From Pleurodeles waltl (taxonomy: Eukaryota; Chordata; Amphibia; Caudata; Salamandridae): 64,000 nucleotides of DNA. The notes beneath the pieces were generated by a model. The model was not told the origin of the DNA and did not search any database. It saw nothing but the letters and a program-made list of their open reading frames with translations. Both the position numbers and the translations under genes were made by a program. The first letter of the stretch is position 1, and each line of letters starts with the position of its first letter. Shown here one piece after another: positions 34,301 to 44,239 of the stretch. The stretch covers positions 349,364,027 through 349,428,026 of the forward strand of contig NC_090439.1 of NCBI RefSeq assembly GCF_031143425.1, in the 5' to 3' direction.

Positions 34301-36164
34301 CAGCTGGTTTCCCAGCTGACTTTCCTTTTCTCTTGGTAGGCTGGGCCATTTTTCCAGACTCCAGCTCTACTTTTTCACCCTGTGCCTTGCACTGTGCCCT
34401 AGTTTTGACACACACCAGTTCAGGGATACCCAGCATGGCTGCATGGGTTTTTAGTTCTACCTCAGCCCATGCTGAGGACTCCAGGTCATTTCCAAGCAAA
34501 CAGTCTAATGGGATATTCGAGGAGACCACCACCTGTTTCAGGCCATTGACCCCTCCCCACTCTAAAGTTACCATTGCCATGGGATGCACTTTAGTTTGAT
34601 TGTCAGCATTGGTGACTGGATAGGTTTGTCCAGTCAGGTATTGGCCAGGGGAAACCAGTTTCTCTGTCACCATGGTGACACTGGCACCTGTATCCCTCAG
34701 GCCCTCTACACTTGTCCCATTAATTAAGAGCTGCTGCCTGTATTTTTGCATGTTAGGGGGCCAGGCAGCCAGTGTGGCTAAATCCACTCCACCCTCAGAG
34801 ACTAATGTATCTTCAGTGTGACACCTGATTTGCTCTGGGCACACTGTTGATCCCACTTGGAGACTGGCCATTCCAGTTTTAGCTGGATGGGAGTTGGAAG
34901 TGGTATCTTTCTTGGGACAGGCCTTGTCTCCAGTTTGGTGTCCAGACTGACTACAGTTTCGACACCAGGCCTTTTTGGGATCAAAGTTTTTACCCTTGTA
35001 CCCAGGATTGTTTTGTGAAGAGGCTCTGGGCCCACCCTCCTGTGCAGGTTTTTGGGGGCCTGTAGAAGACTCTTTACTATTTTTATTTTTGGCTGTCTCA
35101 CCACCTTTCCCCTGGGGAGGTTTTGTGACCCCTTTCTTTTGGTCACCCCCTGTGGAAGTTTTGGACACTCTAGTCTTGACCCAATGGTCCGCCTTCTTTC
35201 CCAATTCTTGGGGAGAAATTGGTCCTAGGTCCACCAGATGCTGATGCAGTTTATCATTGAAACAATTACTTAATAGGTGTTCTTTCACAAATAAATTGTA
35301 CAGCCCATCATAATCATTTACACCATTTCCTTGAATCCAACCATCTAGTGTTTTTACTGAGTAGTCTACAAATTCAACCCAGGTCTGGCTCGAGGAGTTT
35401 TGAGCCCCCCTGAATCTAATCCTATACTCCTCAGTGGAGAATCCAAAGCCCTCAATCAGGGTACCCTTCATGAGGTCATAAGATTCTGCATCTTTTTTAG
35501 AGAGTGTGAGGAGTCTATCCCTACACTTTCCTGTGAACATTTCCCAAAGGAGAGCACCCCAGTGAGATTTGTTCACTTTTCTGGTTTCACAAGCCCTCTC
35601 AAAAGCTGTGAACCATTTGGTGATGTCATCACCATCTTCATATTTAGTTACAATCCCTTTGGGGATTTTCAACATGTCAGGAGAATCTCTGACCCTAGTT
35701 ATGTTGCTGCCACCATTGATGGGTCCTAGGCCCATCTCTTGTCTTTCCCTTTCTATGGCTAGGATCTGTCTTTCCAAAGCCAATCTTTTGGCCATCCTGG
35801 CTAACTGGATGTCCTCTTCACTGGAGTTATCCTCAGTGATTTCAGAGTTGTTGGTCCCTCCTGTGAGGGAACCTGCATCTCTGACTATTATTTGTGGAGT
35901 CAGGGCTTGAGAAGCCCTGTTCTCCCTAAGTAGGACTGGAGGGGGGGAATTTCCCTCCACGTCACTATCTTCATCCTCTGTGTTGCCATCCTCAGAGGGG
36001 TTGGCTTTTTCAAACTCTGCCAAAAGCTCCTGGAGCTGTACTTTGGTAGGTTTGGAGCCCATTGCTATTTTCTTTAGTTTACAGAGTGACCTTAGCTCTC
36101 TCATCTGGAGATGGAGGTAAGGTGTGGTGTCGAGTTCCACCACATTCACATCTGTGCTAGACAT
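31383..36164 (-). CDS. Gag-Pol polyprotein, Gmr1-like order Gag-PR-IN-RT-RH
   Basis: A 1593-residue single frame encodes the structural and replication proteins of the retrotransposon. Gag occupies roughly residues 1-420, with an acidic Ser/Glu-rich stretch and a zinc knuckle at C401-C416 (C-X2-C-X4-H-X6-C). The protease active site is RDTGAS, with D491. The integrase zinc module starts at AGHLGQ (H740) and ends FCLSCPTCQ. The core triad is D803, D863, E899 (35 residues between the last two), followed by a C-terminal WSGPYPV. RT follows, with FDLTAGYWQI (D1254) and YLDD (Y1315), and RNase H is last (TDASE with D1466, then REAFAVV and TDHRPL). There is no stop or frameshift between Gag and Pol, so a fused precursor is implied. 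The start ATG lies 263 nt from the 5' LTR. Integrase preceding RT is the diagnostic oddity. Whether it is mobile cannot be judged from sequence. Confidence 0.93.
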   Translation of the reverse strand: MSSTDVNVVELDTTPYLHLQMRELRSLCKLKKIAMGSKPTKVQLQELLAEFEKANPSEDGNTEDEDSDVEGNSPPPVLLRENRASQALTPQIIVRDAGSLTGGTNNSEITEDNSSEEDIQLARMAKRLALERQILAIERERQEMGLGPINGGSNITRVRDSPDMLKIPKGIVTKYEDGDDITKWFTAFERACETRKVNKSHWGALLWEMFTGKCRDRLLTLSKKDAESYDLMKGTLIEGFGFSTEEYRIRFRGAQNSSSQTWVEFVDYSVKTLDGWIQGNGVNDYDGLYNLFVKEHLLSNCFNDKLHQHLVDLGPISPQELGKKADHWVKTRVSKTSTGGDQKKGVTKPPQGKGGETAKNKNSKESSTGPQKPAQEGGPRASSQNNPGYKGKNFDPKKAWCRNCSQSGHQTGDKACPKKDTTSNSHPAKTGMASLQVGSTVCPEQIRCHTEDTLVSEGGVDLATLAAWPPNMQKYRQQLLINGTSVEGLRDTGASVTMVTEKLVSPGQYLTGQTYPVTNADNQTKVHPMAMVTLEWGGVNGLKQVVVSSNIPLDCLLGNDLESSAWAEVELKTHAAMLGIPELVCVKTRAQCKAQGEKVELESGKMAQPTKRKGKSAGKPAATQHQKENLSSQEEVLPSEGTEPMELEPYQVELLGPGGPSREELCKGQETCPSLEGLRQQAAEESKGKKNGTHRVYWEDGLLYTEARDPKPGATRRVVVPQGFREFILTLAHDIPLAGHLGQTKTWERLVNHFYWPNISQKVKEFCLSCPTCQSSGKTGGHPKAPLIPLPVVGVPFERVGVDIVGPLEPPTASGNMYILVVVDHATRYPEAIPLRSTTAPAVAKALIGIFTRVGFPKEVVSDRGTNFMSAYLKHMWNECGVTYKFTTPYHPQTNGLVERFNKTLKGMIMGLPEKLKRRWDVLLPCLLFAYREVPQKGVGFSPFELLFGHPVRGPLALVKEGWERPLHEPKQDIVDYVLGLRSRMAEYMEKASKNLEASQQLQKLWYDQKAALVEFQPGQKVWVLEPVAPRALQDKWSGPYPVLERKSQVTYLVDLGTSRSPKRVIHVNRLKLFHDRADVNLLMVTDEDQEAQSEPLPDLLSSDPKDGSVDGVIYSDTLSSQQQSDCRKVLQQFAELFSLTPGQTHLCTHDVDKGDSMPVKNKIFRQSDQVKESIKVEVHKMLELGVIEYSDSPWASPVVLVPKPHTKEGKREMRFCVDYRGLNSVTKTDAHPIPRADELIDKLGAAKFLSTFDLTAGYWQIKMAPGAKEKTAFSTPDGHYQFTVMPFGLKNAPATFQRLVNQVLAGLESFSAAYLDDIAVFSSTWQDHLVHLNKVLKALQSAGLSIKASKCQIGQGTVVYLGHLVGGGQVQPLQPKIQTILDWAAPKTQTQVRAFLGLTGYYRRFVKGYGSIVTALTELTSKKMPKKVNWTVECQQAFDTLKQAMRTAPVLKAPDYSKQFIVQTDASEHGIGAVLFQTNDDGLDQPVAFISRRLLPREQRWSAIEREAFAVVWSLKKLRPYLFGTHFLVQTDHRPLRWLMQMKGENPKLLRWSISLQGMDFIVEHRPGTAHANADGLPRFFHLENEDSLGKG

Positions 36165-36399
36165 TATGCTTCTAAAAGTTGGAATACTTTTTAAGAAACT
36201 AAACTGGTTCTAGAATCTAATTCAAACTTTTAACAAACTTTTAAACTCTAAAAGAAATGCTAACAGGGACTAACACAAGGCCCTAGCAGGACTTTTAAGA
36301 ATTTAGAAAACTTTTCAAATTGCAAAAATCAATTTCTAATGACAATTTTGGAATTTGTCGTGTGATCAGGTATTGGCTGAGTAGTCCAGCAAATGCAAA

Positions 36400-36427
36400 G
36401 TCTTGTACCCCACCGCTGATCCACCAA
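36400..36427 (-). promoter_or_regulatory. candidate primer-binding site
   Basis: Directly after the 5' LTR, the coding strand reads TTGGTGGATCAGCGGTGGGG, identical at 11199-11226 in the rearranged copy. It starts with the expected TGG and resembles the complement of a tRNA-Leu 3' end (TGGTGGCAGCGGTGGG) apart from two extra bases (AT). The primer tRNA is thus a tentative suggestion. Confidence 0.5.
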
Positions 36428-39113
36428 TGTAGGAAGTTGGCTCTGTATGTGCTATTTCAAAGTAGGGAATAGCATGCACAGAGTCCAAGTGTTCCCCTTA
36501 GAGGTAAAATAGTGGTAAAAATAGATAATACTAATGCTCTATTTTGTGGTAGTGTGGTCGAGCAGTAGGCTTATCCAAGGAGTAGTGTTAAGCATTTGTT
36601 GTACATACACATAGACAATAAATGAGGTACACACACTCAGAGACAAATCCAGCCAATAGGTTTTGATATAGAAAAATATCTTTTCTTAGTTTATTTTAAG
36701 AACCACAGGTTCAAATTTAACATGTAATATCTTGTTTGAAAGGTATTGCAGGTAAGTACATTAGGAACTTTGAATTATTTCAATTGCATGTATACTTTTC
36801 AAGTTATTCACAAATAGCTATTTTAAAAGTGGACACAGTGCAATTTTCACAGTTCCTGGGGGAGGTAAGTTTTTGTTAGTTTTACCAGGTAAGTAAGACA
36901 CTTACAGGGTTCAGTTCTGGGTCCAAGGTAGCCCACCGTTGGGGGTTCAGAGCAACCCCAAAGTCACCACACCAGCAGCTCAGGGCCGGTCAGGTGCAGA
37001 GTTCAAAGCAGTGCCCAAAACACATAGGCTTCAATGGAGAGAAGGGGGTGCCCCGGTTCCAGTCTGCCAGCAGGTAAGTACCCGCGTCTTCGGAGGGCAG
37101 ACCAGGGGGGTTTTGTAGGGCACCGGGGGGGACACAAGCCCACACAGAAATTTCACCCTCAGCGGCGCGGGGGCGGCCGGGTGCAGTGTTAGAACAAGCG
37201 TCGGGTTCGCAATGGAAGTCAATGAGAGATCAAGGGATCTCTTCAGCGCTGCAGGCAGGCAAGGGGGGGCTTCCTCGGGGAAACCTCCACTTGGGCAAGG
37301 GAGAGGGACTCCTGGGGGTCACTTCTGCAGTGAAAGTCCGGTCCTTCAGGTCCTGGGGGCTGCGGGTGCAGGGTCTTTTCCAGGCGTCGGGACTTAGGTT
37401 TCAGAGAGTCTCGGTCAGGGGAAGCCTCGGGATTCCCTCTGCAGGCGGCGCTGTGGGGGCTCAGGGGGGACAGGTTTTGGTACTCACAGTCGTAGAGTAG
37501 TCCGGGGGTCCTCCCTGAGGTGTTGGTTCTCCACCAGCCGAGTCGGGGTCGCCGGGTGCAGTGTTGCAAGTCTCACGCTTCTTGCGGGGAGATTGCAGGG
37601 TTCTTTAAAGCTGCTCCTTTGGATAAAGTTGCAGTCTTTTTGGAGAAGGTCCGCTGTCCTCGGGAGTTTCTTGTCGTCGTCGAAGCAGGGCAGTCCTCAG
37701 AGGATTCAGAGGTCGCTGGTCCCTTTGGAAGGCGTCGCTGGAGCAGAGTTCTTTGGAAGGCAGGAGACAGGCCGGTGAGTTTCTGGAGCCAAGGCAGTTG
37801 TTGTCTTCTGGTCTTCCTCTGCAGGGGTTTTCAGCTAGGCAGTCCTTCTTCTTGTTGTTGCAGGAATCTAATTTCTAGGTTCAGGGAGAGCCCTTAAATA
37901 CTAAATTTAAGGGCGTGTTTAGGTCTGGGGGGTTAGTAGCCAATGGCTACTAGCCCTGAGGGTGAGTACACCCTCTTTGTGCCTCCTCCCAAGGGGAGGG
38001 GGTCACATCCCTAATCCTATTGGGGGAATCCTCCATCTGCAAGATGGAGGATTTCTAAAAGTTAGAGTCACCTCAGCTCAGGACACCTTAGGGGCTGTCC
38101 TGACTGGCCAGTGACTCCTCCTTGTTATTCTCATTATTTTCTCTGGCCTTGCCGCCAAAAGTGGGGGCCGGGGCCGGAGGGGGCGGGCAACTCCACTAGC
38201 TGGAGTGTCCTGCGGTGCTGTGACAAAGGGGTGAGCCTTTGAGGCTCACCGCCAGGTGTTACAGCTCCTGCCTGGGGGAGGTGTTAGCATCTCCACCCAG
38301 TGCAGGCTTTGTTACTGGCCTCAGAGTGACAAAGGCACTCTCCCCATGAGGCCAGCAACATGTCTCTAGTGTGGCAGGCTGCTGGAACCAGTCAGTCTAC
38401 ACAGATAGTCGGTTAAGTTTCAGGGGGCACCTCTAAGGTGCCCTCTGTGGTGTACTTTACAATAAAATGTACACTGGCATCAGTGTGCATTTATTGTGCT
38501 GAGAAGTTTGATACCAAACTTCCCAGTTTTCAGTGTAGCCATTATGGTGCTGGGGAGTTCGTGTAAAACAGACTCCCAGACCATATACTCTTATGGCTAC
38601 CCTGCACTTACAATGTCTAAGGTTTTGCTTAGACACTGTAGGGGCACAGCGCTCATGCACTGGTACCCTCACCCATGGTATAGTGCACCCTGCCTTAGGG
38701 CTGTAAGGCCTGCTAGAGGGGTGTCTTACCTATACTACATAGGCAGTGAGAGGCTGGCATGGCACCCTGAGGGGAGTGCCATGTCGACTTACTCATTTTG
38801 TTCTCACTAGCACACACAAGCTGGTAAGCAGTGTGTCTGTGCTGGGTGAGGGGTCTCTAGGGTGGCATAATACATGCTGCAGCCCTTAGAGACCTTCCCT
38901 GGCATCAGGGCCCTTGGTACCAGAGGTACCAGTTACAAGGGACTTATCTGGGTGCCAGGGTGTGCCAATTGTGGAATCAAAAGTACAGGTTAGGGAAAGA
39001 ACACTGGTGCTGGGGCCTGGTTAGCAGGCCTCAGCACATTTTCAATTCAAAACATAGCATCAGCAAAGGCAAAAAGTCAGGGGGTAACCATGCCAAGGAG
39101 GCATTTCCTTACA
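36428..39113 (-). repeat. 5' LTR of the intact element (2686 bp)
   Basis: Same termini and length as the partner at 28667-31352. The plus strand carries repeated CAGGTAAGT motifs (for example at 36750 and 36886 with context differences, and at 37071). The last bases TTTCCTTACA are followed by the GTAGT target duplication and the resumed old gypsy sequence. Confidence 0.92.
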
Positions 39114-39118
39114 GTAGT

Positions 39119-39960
39119 GATGAAGTGCTCCAGGAGATGAAGAGAAACATTTGTGATTGGTGGAGGCGTGAGAGCGAGTTGAAGCTGAATGTACGCCCAT
39201 TTGTGAAATTGCAAGAAGAACTGACAAATGGGCGGGATGGGGATATAATAATGCGTGGAGACAGGCTGATGCCTCTTAATGGAGTAAGAAGAAAATTGGT
39301 GGTGTTGGCACACAAAGGCCATCTAGGGCAGACTCTTACTAAGAAAAGACTAAAGGAGAACCTTTGGTGGCCAGTGAAGGACTGACAACTAAATGAGTGG
39401 GTGGAAAAGTGAAACATGTGTAGGGATAGGGAAAAAGATTGAAAGTAACAAATGAAGGTATGGGTTCTCTCAGTGAAGGGGAAGGTCCGTGGATGAAGCT
39501 GTGTTTAGCTATAATTAGGCATATGGATTATTTAAATGAAAGTGAGCATTTTGACATAGTTATGGTTGATGTGGATTCGAGGTGGGTGATTGTGGAGTTT
39601 GTGAGGAATATAAATATGGAGACTGAAAATAAAGTGCTAAAAAAATTCAAAGGGAGGGAAACTCAAGTTTACTTGTGAAAGACAATGGAACACAACTCAC
39701 GTCTGTGGTGATGAGAAATCTCTTGTGTGGAAATGGTATTAAACACATTCGTACATCTTTGTATGACCCCCAGGGAAATGAAATGGCAGAGCGAGTGAAT
39801 CGAATGCTGAAGGGTGCTATACAGATGGCAGTACAAAATAGGAAGGAGGTGAATGAAACAGAAGAAAAAATGGTGTGCGCATACAACACTATAGAAAATT
39901 AAGCGACAGGGGACACACCATTCTGGAGGATGAGCGGTAGGAAACCGAAAACAAAGTTGT
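39119..39960 (+). pseudogene. integrase remnant of the old gypsy
   Basis: The zinc module is recognisable as LAHKGHLGQTLTKKRLKEN with LWWPVKD (39119-39385). The core follows in other frames: FDIVMVDVDSRWVIVEF, then KDNGTQLTSVVMRNLL and EMAERVNRMLKGAIQMAV. Stops and frameshifts separate the pieces. It continues the RNase H remnant at 28170-28639 across the inserted element, which confirms the nesting. Confidence 0.82.
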
Positions 39961-40411
39961 CGCATCAGTGGATAGCTGAGAAAGGAAAGGAAAAATAAAC
40001 AAGAAAGAAGGTGGAAGGATACGCAAGGGAGATTTTGTGAAAATAAAATTGGGAAAAAAAGGGAGTGGTTCTAATAAGTTTTAGTGTCCCATGGAGGTAC
40101 GCGAAGTTCATGAATGGCATGTGGTATTAATGAATGGGCAAAAATGGAACAAAAGGAAAGTTACATTTTATTGTAAACAAGAAAGTGTCACCCAAGAAGA
40201 ACGCAAAGCGTGGAAAGAGGGGGCGTAAAAATGTTCAGGTTTCATGTTTGTGGATGATAAAGAATTACCAAGTGAGGGAGGGGAAAGAAGGGTAGCGAAC
40301 TGAGAACTGGAGAGTGTAGAAGGAAGAAACAAGGAACTATGTGGAAAGGTGATTGAGGAAAGGAGTAGAGAACATAGGATATGTTGAATGCCAGTTAAAT
40401 TTCAAGACTAT
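39961..40411 (+). other. decayed 3' part of the old gypsy
   Basis: Purine-rich sequence between the integrase remnant and the foldback element, including AAGAAGGTGGAAGGATACGC. No intact frame remains. Confidence 0.55.
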
Positions 40412-41402
40412 GGCCCTCATTACGACCCTGGCAGTCGGCGGTAATTTGGAGAAAGGTACTGCCAACTGGCTGGGGGGACCTTTTCCCAAATTATGACATA
40501 GGTGGTTTGGCTCAAGCCAAACCACCAATGTACCACTCCGTCTGCCAGGGTGGTAACGGCTGCTGGGCTGGAGACTTCGGTCTCCAGCCAGGGGGCCGGC
40601 ACAATCCCACCCTCAGGATTATGACCCCACCTACCTCCGTGGTTTTCGTGGCAAGTATACCGCCACGAAAACCATGGCGGTAGGCATCATCAGTACCAGT
40701 GAATTCCTTCCCTGGCACTGATAGGGGTCTCCTCTACCCCCTCCTTAGAGTTCTCCCCCGCCCTCCCCCTTCTTCTCCTCCCCCCTGCACATTTACACAC
40801 ACACACGCGCACACATACACACTCATACACACTCATACACACACGCATAGCCACATCCACCCACGCATGCACACATACATACCCACACATCGCAACACAC
40901 ACCAACATACATTGTCGCACAAATGCATTCACAACACACAACATACAGTACATGTACACTCACATTCAGTCATTCATGCACTTATTCAACGCGACTCACA
41001 CCGCAAGCACGCATACAAAAACAGACACACACCCCACACACACACAACACCCCCACCCCCTCTCCTGTCGGAGAACCCGACTTACTTGCTTGCAGGGGTT
41101 TCTCCGGCAGGAGACGGGATGAGGCACTGTTGCCAGCAGCAGCATCTGCCAAAAAAACACCGCCAGGCCTTATCATTGCTCATGATGCGGTCGGCAGTGT
41201 TTTGCAGGCGTGGCGCTGCTGCTGACAGCAGCGCCACCTTACCGCCGTCTGCCGCCATAGCCGCAACGGTATTCCGACAGCCTTCTGGCGAAATTCCATC
41301 TACGGTCATAATGCAGGTGGGAGGCTGGTAGCTACGGTATGTTGGCTGCCATCGCCATGGCAGTAGGTGGTCAATACCGCCAATGTTGTAATGAGGGCCT
41401 AT
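40409..41402. mobile_element. 988-bp foldback element with TAT target duplication
   Basis: Left end GGCCCTCATTACGACCCTGG at 40412 and right end CAATGTTGTAATGAGGGCC at 41399 are inverted repeats, with TAT outside both. The interior holds a CA/CACACA-rich simple sequence (about 40795-41055) and short inverted stretches, but no transposase. It inserted into the 3' part of the old gypsy. The open frames over the CA-rich tract are low-complexity artefacts. Confidence 0.75.
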
Positions 41403-41598
41403 GTGATGAATTAAAATTATGTCTTCATTCATGTGGTGATTATCAAAATCAAATTTACCTGTAAAAGTTTAATGGAGGCTCTTAGGACATTTAAGCATGT
41501 TGTTGTACTGTCTAGGAACTTGGGTACAATGGTTATTCTTTTGTTCTTATTACAATTTTGTTCTGTGGGAAATAAAGGGGATAAGTTATTATTGGGAA

Positions 41599-41783
41599 TG
41601 TTGGGAATGTCACCCAGCTTTGTGCACGACATTCATGATGTCATGAATGGCATGTGTGGAATGTTGGCACGAAGCTGGGTGGCAGTTGGAGGACAGCAGT
41701 TGAGGGAAGAGGTGGTTCATCTTACATGCTTGTATCTAAATAAACTTAACATATTCATTTAAACGGTTGCTCTTATCATTACA
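41599..41783 (+). repeat. 3' LTR of the old gypsy (185 bp)
   Basis: Starts TGTTGGGAATGTC and ends ATCATTACA. A purine-rich stretch (GGGAAATAAAGGGGATAAG at 41567) lies just upstream and could be the polypurine tract. The flanking bases do not repeat those before 26298. Confidence 0.8.
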
Positions 41784-42609
41784 AGTACAGATTGTTGGGT
41801 CAAAGGTTTCCCATAGCATAGTAACTGAGGATCCATTATTATAAACTCACTGGTTGTGCCACTTTTAAATGGGATGTGAGAACCTCGGATTTGGCAGAGT
41901 AGGAGCAACACTGATTTATGGTGGTACTTCCACATGTGGTTGTTGATAGTGAGGGTGTGATGAGGCTTCCTCGTGACGTCTGCAAGAGCTCCATAAAGCC
42001 TCACCATCTTTAGGTAAATTTTTGCAGTCAAACCAATGTGCATGAAGTACTAGGTCAATCTCTGAAGTAGACTAGGGGGGGGTCATGTAAAGCTATAACC
42101 AATCACGCGGCTAAACATTTTTTGAAGGTCGGCAACATTTTTTTGTAAACATAAATTCGATCATTATCTGCACTGCGGAAAGCACCTAGCCATTCTAGCA
42201 CTGAAAATAAGGTATTTCCTACTTATGTCAGTTACAGCCAACGGCTTCCTCCTGTCGTTTGCCTTGCACAAAGAGTTTGTTAAAGCCATTCCAATATCGG
42301 GAACTATATCATGACCAGTGCACACAGCCGCCAATCGAGCTCTGTGCCTGTATTCTGCGAAATCCAATAGGACACTGTTTTGACACAAATACCTACAAGA
42401 AATGTTGACTCAACTCTAGCTTGAACTGAGTGGAAGTAGGTAATCATTCATCAGCACCCATACAGCATGGCACACCGGCGCACAGTTTGAATTCAGATGC
42501 CAGGAATACAAATGCCAGGCGTTATATGCAGAGAAGCGAGTGATACATTTACTATGTCTGTCATTATAGTCAAGGGATGTGTTTTATATCATCTCTTTCA
42601 CATGATAAC
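41784..42609. other. sequence between two gypsy elements, unassigned
   Basis: No coding motif or repeat boundary recognised. Open frames on the minus strand (41759-42043, 42164-42388) have no family resemblance that I can see. Confidence 0.5.
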
Positions 42610-42858
42610 TGTTATGTTTCATCAAAGTGAATGTGCGCGGCCTGTGGGATGAATGGGACGCACAATGAATACACTCAACACAGTATAGTAGTGGAGTAAT
42701 GCCCTTGGCACCAAGCTGCGGGTCCCTTTATTTACTAGGCTCCTGACGTCAGGAACAAACCACCAAACACCTTTGTTAGAGGGGTATACTGCAACCCTCA
42801 CGGTAGGTAATCAAACAAAACACCCCTGACAAAACGAACCACATGGTTCGACATAACA
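42610..42858 (-). repeat. 3' LTR of the truncated gypsy (249 bp)
   Basis: Termini TGTTATG and CATAACA are inverted repeats, as expected for an LTR. On the coding strand TTGAGGAGGAA immediately precedes it. There is only one copy, so the inference rests on position and termini. Confidence 0.68.
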
Positions 42859-43015
42859 TTCCTCCTCAACTTGAAGTAAAAATAAAAAAACATTAAAGAA
42901 ATACGTTAATCTGATATAACCAATAATACGCACATTATTTCACCAACCAGGGATAAAGGCGTTTGCAAACTTTCCTTACCAACGCTACTTCAAGAACATA
43001 TATCTATTAACACAC

Positions 43016-43192
43016 ATAGGGCCCGATTACAACTTTGGAGGACGGGGTTAATCCATCCCAAATGAGACGGATATACCACCTACCGTATTACGAGTTCATT
43101 ATATCCTATGGAACTCGTAATACGGTAGGTGGTATATCCGTCACATTTGGGACGGATTAACACCGTCCTCCAAAGTTGTAATAAGTCCCATA
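43016..43192. mobile_element. 171-bp foldback MITE with ATA target duplication
   Basis: GGGCCCGATTACAACTTTGG and the complement CCAAAGTTGTAATAAGTCCC form long arms meeting at a short loop near 43100 (CTCGTAATACGG/CCGTATTACGAG). The element is 43019-43189 with ATA on both sides. Its start resembles that of the element at 40412 only in the GGCCC and ATTAC bases. Confidence 0.8.
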
Positions 43193-43600
43193 GTCCTTTA
43201 GTTTTACAGTGGAAGAAGGCTGGGGACGCAGATCATATCTGTCCACACCCTTTCGGAGCACAATATCAGCTGTGGGACTATCAGAGGGGAGATCAGTACA
43301 TATCCCACTTGTATCACGCTCTGTTTCACTGCTCCAAGGTAGCCCCAACAGGCCCTGTACGTCCCCTGAAGGCCTCTCAGACTCAGATAGAGAGCTCTCA
43401 TTAGCAGATGGTGCCATCCCAAACTCCTCATCCTCGCTTGGAAAAAAAACAGACACTTCAGACAGCCCTTGCTCACGCACCTCTTGGTGATATCGCTTAA
43501 ACCAGGACACATTCCTAGTTAACAAATCATTACCTCTTTTAGCAGTTACCAATGTGCCCTTTACTCGGACTACTGTCCATGGAGTAGACTCAAACGGAAG
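43193..43600 (-). pseudogene. C-terminal pol extension of the truncated gypsy
   Basis: A 131-codon frame (43157-43552) begins MVTAKRGNDLLTRNVSWFKRY and is rich in Ser, Glu and Asp, as expected after the integrase C-terminal domain in Mag-like elements. It is separated from the integrase frame by a stop near 43600. The MITE forms its 3' boundary. Confidence 0.6.
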
Positions 43601-44215
43601 TTAAAATTTTCCTCCCGGTTGTCGGTTCTTCACCAACACCAACTCTTCTCCCACTTGTAGGTCTTGGATGTGAGCTTGTCTCTTCCGAGATATTCGATCA
43701 TTCTGTTTTTGGCGATTACAGAACTGGGCAGCCACTTGATCATGGTTCCAAGCAGGATCAGTCACTTGGGGAATTGTGTCTCTAACTCCACGTAGCATGC
43801 AAACTGCACTGGGTGCCATTCCTGTAGTGATGTGAGGCTTCAAGCGATATTCCCTCAAAAAGTCAAATAAGGCACATTCCAAGTTCTTGCCCTGGGCTAC
43901 TGCAATCCTCAGCACCTTATTTAATGTCCTCATGAATCGCTCCACTTCTCCGTTGGCTTGAGGCCAATGAGGAGTGATCTTTCGATGATGGATAGCATGT
44001 GAAGCTAGATAGGAGGCAAACTCATGACTCGAGAAAGGGGGGCCATTGTCCATTCTCAGTTCCTGCAGGACCCCATGGGTGGCCATTATTTTTTCCAGAC
44101 AAGGTACCACTCTCTCCATGGTGGTGGATTCCAGGACTTCCACTTCTGGATATTTCGAGAAATTGTCCATAACAACTAACATGTGCCGGCCATCGGGTAG
44201 GCTGCCTAAATCCAC
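43601..44215 (-). pseudogene. integrase core of the truncated gypsy
   Basis: 204 codons with VDLGSLPDGRHMLVVMDNFS, RMDNGPPFSSHEF and HWPQANGEVERFMRTLNK, giving the D and E positions of the catalytic core. It ends with an integrase C-terminal VGEELVLVKNRQ. A stop or frame break near 44216-44240 separates it from the zinc module. The first catalytic Asp lies near its beginning. Confidence 0.85.
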
Positions 44216-44239
44216 ACTAGCCCTATGCCATGGAGTTTA

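Larger units (their letters stand above)
28662..39118 (-). mobile_element. apparently intact Gmr1-like LTR retrotransposon (10.4 kb)
   Basis: The element occupies 28667-39113 on the minus strand, with target duplication GTAGT at 28662-28666 and 39114-39118. Its LTRs are both 2686 bp, and I count about 15 differences between them by eye, which implies recent insertion. The internal region holds one uninterrupted Gag-Pol frame with all catalytic motifs. A G-rich polypurine tract precedes the 3' LTR and a TGG-type primer-site candidate follows the 5' LTR. It interrupts an older gypsy between RNase H and integrase. The domain order, with integrase before RT, is that of the Gmr1 group. Confidence 0.92.
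26298..41783 (+). mobile_element. old Ty3/gypsy element, canonical pol order, split by two younger insertions
   Basis: Short LTRs at 26298-26481 and 41599-41783 share TGTTGGGAATGTCACCC at the start, ATGTCATGAATGGCATG in the middle and ATCATTACA at the end. Between them, on the plus strand, are remnants of RT (27160-28040), RNase H (28170-28640) and integrase (39119-39960), the usual gypsy order. No Gag is recognisable between the 5' LTR and RT. The element is split by the retrotransposon at 28667-39113 and by the foldback element at 40412-41399. No target duplication is recognisable, as expected of an old copy. Confidence 0.8.

Noticed and set aside
40699..41331. A 210-codon plus-strand frame
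   Set aside because: It runs through CA-rich simple sequence inside the foldback element; the His/Thr repeats are an artefact.
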